DNA from: CAIYZT01 sp947461435
Lineage (GTDB): Bacteria; Pseudomonadota; Alphaproteobacteria; Rhodobacterales; Rhodobacteraceae
Length of the DNA: 64,000 bases
Assembly (NCBI GenBank): GCA_965284435.1
Contig: OZ260083.1
Coordinates: 1,860,001-1,924,000 of the forward strand
Reading direction: 5' to 3'
Part shown: positions 16,416-23,268 of the stretch, one piece after another
How the letters are laid out: each line of letters opens with the position of its first letter
Position numbering within the stretch: the stretch's first letter is position 1
Translations under genes and position numbers: made by a program
Notes under the pieces: generated by a model
Told to the model about the DNA's origin: nothing
The model's input: the letters and a program-made list of their open reading frames with translations, nothing else
Database searches by the model: none

Positions 16416-16894
16416 GCCGACGGCGCAGTGCGTTTGTCGTCGGCAACCTTCTGGCTTCGCGCCATGCGGGCGCCAAAATCGGTAAACAACTGCTCAAACC
16501 GTCCCTGAACCTTGCTTTCCCCCATGCTCAGAAAGTTTCCGACCAGCCCGCTTGCGCCGACGTCGCCCTCATAGATCAGGTTGCAGGTCTGCTCGTCCCC
16601 CGAAAAGCGGATCAGAAAATCAAAGGTCGCCGCCCCGCCAACCATATGCTTGGCGCCCGCCTTGAACCTGACCTGATCCGAATTTGGCACGGGCGTGACG
16701 CTCATCGTGCCGTTCAGGGTCAAGACGGTAATGCCGATGTCCTTGGTCACGGTAAACTCGAACGTCCCGTCATCCAGCATCTTGATCACTGACCCATGGG
16801 GCAGGAAATGGGCCAATTGATGTTCGTTCATCATCGCGTTCTGGGCCCGCCGGGCCGAGGCTTTGAATTCAACAGCGCCATCGACTTTAATCAT
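16412..16894 (-). CDS. SRPBCC-fold protein (CoxG-like)
   Basis: A 160-residue protein of the SRPBCC (START/Bet v1-like) superfamily, closest in pattern to carbon monoxide dehydrogenase subunit G-type proteins: FKASARRAQNAMMNEHQLAHFLP, then alternating beta strands (FEFTVTKDIGITVLTLNG, ATFDFLIRFSG), then a C-terminal helix VQGRFEQLFTDFGARM. These proteins bind hydrophobic ligands or membranes; the ligand here is unknown and no CO dehydrogenase genes are present. It lies 60 bases downstream of pccR on the same strand and may be co-transcribed with it. The stop overlaps betA. Confidence 0.75.
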   Translation of the reverse strand: MIKVDGAVEFKASARRAQNAMMNEHQLAHFLPHGSVIKMLDDGTFEFTVTKDIGITVLTLNGTMSVTPVPNSDQVRFKAGAKHMVGGAATFDFLIRFSGDEQTCNLIYEGDVGASGLVGNFLSMGESKVQGRFEQLFTDFGARMARSQKVADDKRTAPSA

Positions 16895-16954
16895 AAGAAC
16901 GTCCCTTTTTCAGTCTTTTTTCCCAATTCGGCGGCACTGTGCACCCGATTAACG

Positions 16955-18352
16955 TCAATGTGCAATATCATATGGCAAGACGTCCCGCTTGTCAGGGTCC
17001 ACGCGCAGACGGCGCTCCAATGGCGGCACAGACCTTTGGTGGCAGTCGGCGCGCTCGCAGATCCGGCAGGAAATGCCGATCGGCTCGAACCGGCCCTTCA
17101 GATCCAGACCGTCCGAATACACCAGCGATCCGGCATGGGTGATCTCGCAGCCAAGGCCAATGGCATAGCGCCGAACCGGTGCCAAATAGGCCCCCCCCGG
17201 TTTTGAGACATCCCGCGCAAGGCACAAATAGCGCACCCCATCCGGGGTTTCGGCCAGTTGGCGCAAGAAATGCCCCGGCGTTTCAAAGGCCCGGTGCACG
17301 TTCCAAAGCGGGCAGGCCCCGCCGAATCGGGCAAATTGCAATCGCGTGGCCGAATGGCGTTTGGTAATGGTGCCCGCCTGATCGACGCGGACGAAAAAGA
17401 ACGGTATTCCCTTGGCGCCCGGACGCTGCAACGTGGACAAACGGTGCGCCACCTGTTCGATCGATGCGCCAAACAGATCTGCCAACCGTTCCAGATCATG
17501 GCGCGTCTCTTGGGCTGCGGCCAAAAAGGCGCGGTAGGGCATCAGCGCCGCCCCGGCAAAGTAATTGGCCAAACCGATCTTGGCGATGTCGCGCGCCTCG
17601 GGGGTGTGAAACCGGGCAAGATCCAGCGTCGCCTCCAGCAACTCGTTCTGGGTTTGCAGCGCCAATTGATACAGCAGTTGAAAACGCTGGGTCGGCGCGG
17701 CCGCGCGGGCCGACAGATCCAGACGACGCGCCTTGGGATCAAAGGATCGCAGCGCCGATTGCGCCGCGAACTGCACCTCGATTCCCCGTTTTTTCAGCGC
17801 CTCAACCGCATAGACCAGCACATCTTGCCCGTCTTTCGCGCCCGATGTGAAATGCTCAGCGGCCCGGTCAACAGCGTCGACGTAGTTGTCGCAGTAATGA
17901 AAGAAATCTCGCACCTCTTCCCAGGGGCTGGTGCGCAATCCGGCATCTTCGCGGCCCAAAGCCTCGTCCAGCGAGGCCAGCCTTTCATGGCTTTGCCGAT
18001 AGGCGCGGTGCAAATCCAGAAAGGCCCGGACAAGCGCCGGGGCGTTTGATGCGGCCAGCCGCACATCGGCCAAAGGCGGGGTTTGCGGCCCAAACACCGG
18101 ATCGGCCAAGGCCTCGCGCATGTCCGAGACCAGTCGCTCGCCTTCCCCGGCGGTCAACTCGGTGACATCCAGTCCAAATTCCTGCGCCAGCGCCAGCACA
18201 ACCGAGGCCGAAACCGGCCGATGGTTGTTTTCCATCTGATTGAGATAGGGCAGCGACACCTTCAATCGGTCGGCAAAGACCCGCTGCGTCAAGGACACGC
18301 GCAAACGCAATTCGCGCAGCTTTGCGCCCGCATACAGTTTTTGGGTGGCCAT
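16955..18352 (-). CDS. pccR: Short-chain fatty acyl-CoA regulator PccR (ScfR family)
   Basis: Transcription factor of the ScfR family, 465 residues. It has an N-terminal XRE helix-turn-helix (LRELRLRVSLTQRVFADRLKV ... LNQMENNHRPVSASVV, about residues 10-60), a long central region of IrrE-like/DUF955 type, and a C-terminal DUF2083 region with the cysteine cluster CRICERADCHQR near residue 440. In Rhodobacter sphaeroides PccR activates propionyl-CoA carboxylase genes and binds TTTGCAAA half-sites. Here the gene sits next to pccB, a palindrome of exactly such half-sites precedes its own start, and more half-sites precede pccB. ATG 18352 follows AGAGAGG. Autoregulation is likely. Confidence 0.9.
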   Translation of the reverse strand: MATQKLYAGAKLRELRLRVSLTQRVFADRLKVSLPYLNQMENNHRPVSASVVLALAQEFGLDVTELTAGEGERLVSDMREALADPVFGPQTPPLADVRLAASNAPALVRAFLDLHRAYRQSHERLASLDEALGREDAGLRTSPWEEVRDFFHYCDNYVDAVDRAAEHFTSGAKDGQDVLVYAVEALKKRGIEVQFAAQSALRSFDPKARRLDLSARAAAPTQRFQLLYQLALQTQNELLEATLDLARFHTPEARDIAKIGLANYFAGAALMPYRAFLAAAQETRHDLERLADLFGASIEQVAHRLSTLQRPGAKGIPFFFVRVDQAGTITKRHSATRLQFARFGGACPLWNVHRAFETPGHFLRQLAETPDGVRYLCLARDVSKPGGAYLAPVRRYAIGLGCEITHAGSLVYSDGLDLKGRFEPIGISCRICERADCHQRSVPPLERRLRVDPDKRDVLPYDIAH

Positions 18353-18362
18353 GATGCCTCTC

Positions 18363-18391
18363 TTTGCAAATGCCAAATTGGCATTTGCAAA
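18363..18391. promoter_or_regulatory. PccR operator upstream of pccR
   Basis: TTTGCAAATGCCAA (18363-18376) is the exact reverse complement of 18378-18391, separated by one central base: a 29-bp palindrome with TTTGCAAA at both ends. It ends 11 bases before the pccR start, so bound protein would block transcription or translation initiation. The TTTGCAAA ends match the reported R. sphaeroides PccR half-site. Confidence 0.85.
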
Positions 18392-18400
18392 CAGATCAAG

Positions 18401-19609
18401 TCAAGCGGCGCGCGCCCGGCCGATCACGGCCAGAATGGCAAGGTTAGAGGCAAGGGATGAGGCGAGCATCAGCAGGATCAATGGCATTTCCGTGGCGCCG
18501 GGCAGCAAGATGGCCCCCGCCAGTGCCGCCAACGCCGCCCCGCCGCCAATGGTGATCGCCCCGCCCAGCCCCGATGCCGTGCCGGCAAGGTCGGGCCGCG
18601 CCGACAAGATACCGGCATTTGCATTGGGCAGCGACATCCCGTTTCCAATGCCCATCGCAATTGTCAGACTGAAAAACACCACCGGCCCCGACAGCCCCGC
18701 CAAGGTCAGCAGCGCCAAACCCCCAAGGCCCCCCGTCGTCGCCAAGGTGCCCAGCAGAACCATGCGGTTCATCCCCACCCGCGCCGAAAACCGACCCGCC
18801 ACGAAATTGCCCATCGCGTACCCGACCGCCGTCAAGGCAAACAGCTTGCCAATCTGGCTGGAGCTAAGCCCAAATACCTGATTGCCGACATAGGGCGCCC
18901 CGCCCAGATAGGCGAAAAAACAGCCAGAGGCGAAGGCCGCACACAGACAATAGCCCCAAAAGGCCGTCGATTTCAAAAGGGCCGGATACTTCTGGAACTG
19001 CTGAAATATCCCGGTCGTTGATGGGGTCGCGGTTTCGCCCAGATCGGCGTAGATCAGCCCAAGCACCAAAAGACCCATGACGAACAGCAACCCGAAATTT
19101 GCTTGCCAGCCAATGTATTGGTCCAAATAGCCGCCAATCACCGGGCCGATCATGGGAACCAACGTCATCCCCATCGTCACATATCCGATCATCGACGCCG
19201 CTTGCCCGGGATCCGTGGTCACATCGCGCACCACAGCGCGCGACAAGACCATCCCCGAGGCGATCACCGCCTGCAGCATCCGGAAGATCAAGAAGGCAAC
19301 GGCGTTCTGGGCCAAAAGCGTGCCGATCGTCGCCAAAAGGAAAATCGTGAACGACATCAACAGAACCGGCCGACGTCCGTAGCGGTCGGACAAGGGACCA
19401 ATCAGGATTTGCAAGAAGGCTGACAGCAGCAGATACAGCGCGACCGACAGTTGCATAAAGGCATAGGGCACATCAAACCATGCCGCCATCGACGGCAGCG
19501 ATGGCAAAAAGATATTCATCGTCAGCGCTGACAGACCAGCCATCAGGATCAGCGTAACGATCTTGGGCGGCGTGGCCCGGTTCAAAAAACGTGCGTTTGG
19601 GGTGCTCAT
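18401..19609 (-). CDS. MFS multidrug efflux transporter, Bcr/CflA type
   Basis: Twelve-helix major facilitator protein, 402 residues, with the drug:H+ antiporter-1 motif A IGPLSDRYGRRPVLL near residue 70 and motif C-like VPMIGPVIGGYL in the fifth helix. Bcr/CflA proteins export drugs or small metabolites such as sulfonamides or cysteine. It lies between pccR and pccB; the pccR operator begins ten bases after its stop, so it is probably a separate transcript reading toward pccR. ATG 19609 was chosen over an in-frame alternative start two codons upstream. A link to propionate metabolism is not supported by the protein itself. Confidence 0.85.
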   Translation of the reverse strand: MSTPNARFLNRATPPKIVTLILMAGLSALTMNIFLPSLPSMAAWFDVPYAFMQLSVALYLLLSAFLQILIGPLSDRYGRRPVLLMSFTIFLLATIGTLLAQNAVAFLIFRMLQAVIASGMVLSRAVVRDVTTDPGQAASMIGYVTMGMTLVPMIGPVIGGYLDQYIGWQANFGLLFVMGLLVLGLIYADLGETATPSTTGIFQQFQKYPALLKSTAFWGYCLCAAFASGCFFAYLGGAPYVGNQVFGLSSSQIGKLFALTAVGYAMGNFVAGRFSARVGMNRMVLLGTLATTGGLGGLALLTLAGLSGPVVFFSLTIAMGIGNGMSLPNANAGILSARPDLAGTASGLGGAITIGGGAALAALAGAILLPGATEMPLILLMLASSLASNLAILAVIGRARAA

Positions 19610-19755
19610 CGCCAACCGCTAGTCCGCGGGTTTGGGAAAGTCCAGTGGTTCGCGCCACCTTCGCAAACCGCCTTCAAAAAGAGGATCAGCGACCGAACAG
19701 ACCCGTCCACACCCTTCAGGGCGCGGCCCGAATCATTTCCCCATGGATTAGCTGA

Positions 19756-19795
19756 TTTGCAATTAGCAAAATGTACATTGCCAAAGGTTTGCAAA
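19756..19795. promoter_or_regulatory. Probable PccR sites upstream of pccB
   Basis: Two AT-rich elements lie 72-111 bases upstream of the pccB start: TTTGC-N5-GCAAA (19756-19770) and GCCAAAGG followed by a perfect TTTGCAAA (19780-19795). Both use the half-site vocabulary of the pccR palindrome. The upstream position is consistent with activation of pccB by PccR. Confidence 0.65.
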
Positions 19796-19866
19796 TTTAC
19801 TGGAAACCGCTTTGCCTCTGGGCGGAGTGCCGATAAGGTCGCGCGACATCGGGGGGGGGAATCCAA

Positions 19867-21390
19867 ATGGATATTTTGGCAGAGCTTGAGGTTCGCCGTC
19901 AAACCGCGCGCCTGGGCGGCGGGCAACGCCGCATCGACGCGCAGCATTCCAAAGGAAAGCTGACCGCCCGCGAACGCATCGAACTTTTGCTGGATGAAGG
20001 ATCCTTCGAAGAATTCGACATGTTTGTCGCCCACCGCTGCACCGACTTCGGCATGGAGGCCGAACGCCCCGCCGGCGACGGCGTGGTCACCGGATGGGGC
20101 ACCGTCAATGGCCGCATGGTCTATGTCTATTCGCAGGATTTCACGGTTTTTGGCGGGTCTCTGTCTGAAACGCACGCGAAAAAAATATGTAAAATCATGG
20201 ATATGGCCATGCAGAATGGCGCGCCCGTGATCGGAATGAACGATTCTGGCGGTGCGCGGATTCAAGAAGGCGTGGCCTCTCTTGCGGGCTATGCCGAGGT
20301 GTTTCAGCGCAACATCCTTGCCAGCGGCGTTGTTCCGCAGATCAGTGTGATCATGGGGCCTTGCGCGGGGGGCGCGGTGTATTCGCCCGCCATGACAGAC
20401 TTTATCTTCATGGTCAAAGACAGCTCTTACATGTTCGTCACCGGCCCAGATGTGGTGAAAACCGTCACAAACGAGATTGTCACCGCCGAACAATTGGGCG
20501 GCGCGTCGACCCATACCAAGAAATCTTCGGTCGCCGACGGCGCGTTTGAAAACGATGTCGAGGCTTTGGCCGAAATTCGCCGTCTGGTCGATTTTCTGCC
20601 CCTGTCCAACCGCGACAAAGCCCCGGTGCGGCCCTTCTTTGATGATCCGGCCCGTCTTGAATCCAGTCTGGATACGCTGATCCCGGCCAACCCCAACCAA
20701 CCCTATGATATGAAAGAGCTGATCGTCAAAGTCGCCGACGAGGGCGATTTTTTTGAAATTCAGCGCGATTTTGCCGCCAATGTCATCACGGGCTTTGTGC
20801 GCATCGAAGGGCAAACCACGGGTGTTGTCGCCAATCAGCCCATGGTTCTGGCAGGCTGCCTTGATATCGACGCCTCGCGCAAGGCCGCGCGCTTTGTGCG
20901 CTTTTGCGACGCCTTTGAAATCCCGATCCTGACCTTGGTGGACGTTCCCGGCTTTCTTCCGGGGGTGGCGCAGGAATTGGGCGGGATCATCAAACATGGC
21001 GCAAAACTGCTGTTTGCCTATGGCGAGGCCACCGTTCCCAAAGTGACGGTCATCACCCGCAAGGCCTATGGCGGGGCCTATGATGTGATGGCGTCCAAAC
21101 ATCTGCGGGGCGATTTCAACTATGCTTGGCCCACGGCCGAAATTGCCGTGATGGGGGCAAAGGGCGCGACCGAAATCATCCATCGCGGCAAATCCCCCGA
21201 AGATATTGCCCGCTTGACCAAGGAATATGAAAACCGCTTTGCCAATCCTTTTGTTGCCGCCGAAAAGGGCTTTATCGACGAGGTGATCATGCCCCATTCC
21301 ACCCGCCGGCGGGTGGCGCGCGCCTTTGCGTCTTTGCGCGGCAAGAAGCTGGCAAACCCGTGGAAGAAGCACGACAATATTCCCCTGTAA
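19867..21390 (+). CDS. pccB: Propionyl-CoA carboxylase beta subunit
   Basis: Carboxyltransferase subunit that moves carboxyl from biotin on PccA to propionyl-CoA, giving methylmalonyl-CoA. The 507 residues cover both crotonase-fold halves. Visible signatures are AHRCTDFGME, GWGTVNGRMVYVYSQDFTVFGGSLSE, IGMNDSGGARIQEGV (first oxyanion loop), MGPCAGGAVYSPA, FVTGPDVVKTVT and the second-half VPGFLPGVAQE and ITRKAYGGAYDVM. A G-rich ribosome-binding site precedes ATG 19867. pccA is 1.9 kb downstream, separated by four small genes and two hairpin terminators, so the subunits are not in one simple transcript. Probable PccR sites lie upstream. Confidence 0.95.
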   Translation: MDILAELEVRRQTARLGGGQRRIDAQHSKGKLTARERIELLLDEGSFEEFDMFVAHRCTDFGMEAERPAGDGVVTGWGTVNGRMVYVYSQDFTVFGGSLSETHAKKICKIMDMAMQNGAPVIGMNDSGGARIQEGVASLAGYAEVFQRNILASGVVPQISVIMGPCAGGAVYSPAMTDFIFMVKDSSYMFVTGPDVVKTVTNEIVTAEQLGGASTHTKKSSVADGAFENDVEALAEIRRLVDFLPLSNRDKAPVRPFFDDPARLESSLDTLIPANPNQPYDMKELIVKVADEGDFFEIQRDFAANVITGFVRIEGQTTGVVANQPMVLAGCLDIDASRKAARFVRFCDAFEIPILTLVDVPGFLPGVAQELGGIIKHGAKLLFAYGEATVPKVTVITRKAYGGAYDVMASKHLRGDFNYAWPTAEIAVMGAKGATEIIHRGKSPEDIARLTKEYENRFANPFVAAEKGFIDEVIMPHSTRRRVARAFASLRGKKLANPWKKHDNIPL

Positions 21391-21406
21391 GAAAAAGGGG
21401 CGCGCA

Positions 21407-21802
21407 ATGGCACAGACGTTTCAAATTCAGGCCGAGGGTCCGGTGATTGAACCGGGGCAGGGCGAGGCGATCGAGGTTCCTTCCGGGCAAGAGATCACCT
21501 TGCTGGATGTCATCTGGAATGTCCCCGGACCAGATGGCATGGCGACACGCTTTCGCTTTCTGGCCCCCGCCATCGCGCGCGGGGCGGGCTTGGTTGATTT
21601 TGATATCGCCGCCGCCGACATGAGCCATCTGTGCCAGGAATTTGCCCTGCCCAAAGTCACCGGTTCGGCCCTGCTGCCCAGTCAGATCATCATCTCGCTC
21701 TCGGATCGCGCGGTGCCTTTTGGTGAAACAGATCCCGACGCGACCCAGTTTTTCGAGGCCTATCGTCTGGAAAATGGGGCCTGCATCTGGGAGGTTTTTT
21801 GA
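21407..21802 (+). CDS. DUF6497-like conserved protein
   Basis: A 131-residue protein that I recall as a Rhodobacterales family (DUF6497, sometimes mislabelled acetolactate synthase) found inside pcc loci. The pattern VPSGQEITLLDVIWN, TRFRFLAPAIARG, VDFDIAAADMSHLCQEFALP, IIISLSDRAVPFGETDP and ATQFFEAYRLENGACIWE fits that family. It has two cysteines (LCQEF, GACIW). Related members often carry a signal peptide; this copy starts MAQTFQIQ without one. It follows pccB by 16 bases with AAGGGG upstream of the ATG, so it is almost certainly co-transcribed with pccB. Function unknown. Confidence 0.75.
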   Translation: MAQTFQIQAEGPVIEPGQGEAIEVPSGQEITLLDVIWNVPGPDGMATRFRFLAPAIARGAGLVDFDIAAADMSHLCQEFALPKVTGSALLPSQIIISLSDRAVPFGETDPDATQFFEAYRLENGACIWEVF

Positions 21803-22016
21803 TGTATGCACAATATCTTGCGGGGCGCGGCTCATCCAACGTCCCATTTGATGCAACCCTGCCACATAAGGGCCATATGGCCATGAAGACGTGTCTTTTC
21901 GATAGTTTTTCGACTAATCTGACGACAGGCCGAACCCAAGCGGCTGTAAAAATGAACCGGGGGCGAAGTGCGGCAGAGGCAGCCGTGGCGACCTTCGGCG
22001 ATAAATGGAGCAGATT

Positions 22017-22157
22017 ATGTCAAACTCAGTTCGCGCCACTTTGGCGCTCTATCTCGTGGTTTTTGCGGCCGCTTGCGCCCCAAAAGTTGATGAAGTCGTC
22101 TATGTCGATGAACCGCAAATCACGGTTGAGCCGACCTATACGGGCAAATACAAATAA
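22017..22157 (+). CDS. Very small lipoprotein (46 aa) in the pcc locus
   Basis: ATG at 22017, TAA at 22155. The product has a hydrophobic signal (ALYLVVFAAAC) with the lipobox cysteine at residue 20, followed by an acidic, extended 26-residue tail (APKVDEVVYVDEPQ, then ITVEPTYTGKYK). This predicts a membrane-anchored peptide in the periplasm. GGAGCAG (22007-22013) is a usable ribosome-binding site. A competing frame over the same bases has no signal and no homology. The 214 bases before it (21803-22016) hold no gene I can support; they include the 12-base palindrome GGCCATATGGCC at 21871-21882. Function unknown. Confidence 0.65.
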   Translation: MSNSVRATLALYLVVFAAACAPKVDEVVYVDEPQITVEPTYTGKYK

Positions 22158-22165
22158 GACCCTTG

Positions 22166-22200
22166 GCCAGACCCAGGCTCGTCTGGGCTTTGGGTCTGGC
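22166..22200 (+). other. Nested hairpin after the small lipoprotein gene
   Basis: GCCAGACCCA (22166-22175) pairs perfectly with TGGGTCTGGC (22191-22200); the loop holds a smaller CCAG/CTGG stem. It has no U-tract and lies 32 bases before the next start, so it could be an mRNA processing or stability element rather than a terminator. Confidence 0.5.
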
Positions 22201-22232
22201 TATCCCGCCCCCCGCGTTTTGGGGGGTGTGCA

Positions 22233-22634
22233 ATGATCAAGCATCGCGGCTTCCCCTCGCGTCTGGCCGGAACGGATTTCCAGTTCACCATTCGCCGCGA
22301 AAACAAGAAAGAGGGCGCCACCAAACTCACAAAGCGCGAACGCTTCCGCGATCGCAAATCGGCCGACAAGCGGGCCGATGCGGGCTTTATTGCCGCCATT
22401 TGGGCCTGCTTTGGCGAAGAGTCGTTTGAACGGGGAAATCTGGATGCAGGACGGCTGTCTTGGGTCTTTGGGCGCGAAGTTGTGCCCGCCGAAGACCCGT
22501 TTGATCCCGCGTCTTACGAGGCCCTGCTTAAACTTGATCTGCGCCGCGCGCAGGCCTCTTTCCCCGAAGTGTTCGCCGCAGATGCCGAACCGGTCATCAT
22601 GGATGACTGGGACGACGAGGATGACGACGCATGA
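22233..22634 (+). CDS. Conserved small protein with acidic tail, pcc locus
   Basis: A 133-residue cytoplasmic protein with no domain I can name. The N-terminal half is basic (FTIRRENKKEGATKLTKRERFRDRKSADKR), the middle is helical (AGFIAAIWACFGEESF), and the C-terminus is strongly acidic (MDDWDDEDDDA). Such polarity suggests a protein or nucleic-acid partner. It sits between pccB and pccA on the same strand and ends 170 bases before a strong terminator at 22807. Function unknown; its recurrence in pcc loci is recalled, not verified here. Confidence 0.65.
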   Translation: MIKHRGFPSRLAGTDFQFTIRRENKKEGATKLTKRERFRDRKSADKRADAGFIAAIWACFGEESFERGNLDAGRLSWVFGREVVPAEDPFDPASYEALLKLDLRRAQASFPEVFAADAEPVIMDDWDDEDDDA

Positions 22635-22965
22635 TCGCCCCTGTCCTGTACCCTCGCGGCCACGGGCAAATTTCTGCCGATGGCCCGGCGCGCCCGACAA
22701 TGGCGATTGCTTGGCCGTGCCGGATACAGGATGCTGACCTCATGACATCCGAAACGGCCGGCCCGGCCTATTCCTGTCAAGACTGTTACCCTTCCCTTAC
22801 CCTTTTGCCCGGTCCCCGGTGGACCGGGCATTTTTTCAAGACCCCATGTGTTCCCGGTCGGCAATCCATCGCTGGTCCGGCAAGCTGTGCGGTTTTCTGC
22901 TTTCCGATCGCGCAGAAGTCGTTAAAAACTGTCCCCACAACAACCCTGACACGAGGCAGTCACAC
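22635..22965. other. 331-base gap without a supported gene
   Basis: A frame overlapping the preceding stop by ATGA runs across this gap to 23287, but it reads through the terminator at 22807-22836, then through a signal-peptide gene and into pccA, and its product is low-complexity. I treat the gap as non-coding: the 3' UTR of the pccB transcript, the terminator, and the promoter region of the next small lipoprotein gene. Confidence 0.6.
22807..22836 (+). terminator. Rho-independent terminator ending the pccB transcript
   Basis: GCCCGGTCC (22807-22815) pairs with GGACCGGGC (22821-22829) around a five-base loop and is followed by ATTTTTT. This is one of the clearest terminators in the window. 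Confidence 0.9.
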
Positions 22966-23163
22966 ATGCGCAAAATCATCCTTCTCGCCCTTATCTCAAC
23001 CTCCCTCACCGCTTGCCTGGCCAATGACAGCGAACGTGCCCTCGTCGGCGCGGCCAGCGGCGCGGCGCTTGCAGCTGCCACGAACGGCGATGTTCTTACC
23101 GGTGCCATCGCAGGCGGCGCGGCCGGCGCCCTGTGCGACGAAATCACCAACATCTGCCGCTAA
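22966..23163 (+). CDS. Small glycine-zipper lipoprotein
   Basis: A 65-residue protein with signal MRKIILLALISTSLTAC (lipobox cysteine 17) followed by LANDSERALVGAASGAALAA, then a second small-residue segment LTGAIAGGAAGALCDE and a C-terminal NICR. The Gly/Ala-spaced segment resembles glycine-zipper modules of small outer-membrane lipoproteins. Two further cysteines near the end may form a disulphide. It is flanked on both sides by terminators, so it has its own short transcript between the pccB and pccA units. Function unknown. Confidence 0.7.
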   Translation: MRKIILLALISTSLTACLANDSERALVGAASGAALAAATNGDVLTGAIAGGAAGALCDEITNICR

Positions 23164-23202
23164 GGCGAACGCGCCCGCTTCTGCGGCGCAACCAACACAT
23201 GA

Positions 23203-23237
23203 ACGGCCATCCGGGGCAGCCCCCCGGGTGGCCGTTT
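23203..23237 (+). terminator. Hairpin terminator upstream of pccA
   Basis: ACGGCCATCCGGGG (23203-23216) pairs with CCCCGGGTGGCCGT (23222-23235) with one G-T pair, followed by a short T-run. It ends the small lipoprotein gene transcript 32 bases before the pccA start, so it could also attenuate pccA. Confidence 0.7.
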
Positions 23238-23268
23238 CACATTCTGATGCCCCGCCAAGGAGAGCCCC

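Noticed and set aside
21871..21882. GGCCATATGGCC palindrome as an operator
   Set aside because: A 12-base palindrome alone in GC-rich DNA is weak evidence, and it is not placed near a recognisable promoter.
21799..22236. 145-codon plus-strand frame after the DUF6497-like gene
   Set aside because: No motif or signal, and it covers the 46-aa lipoprotein gene in another frame, which has a proper lipobox and ribosome-binding site.
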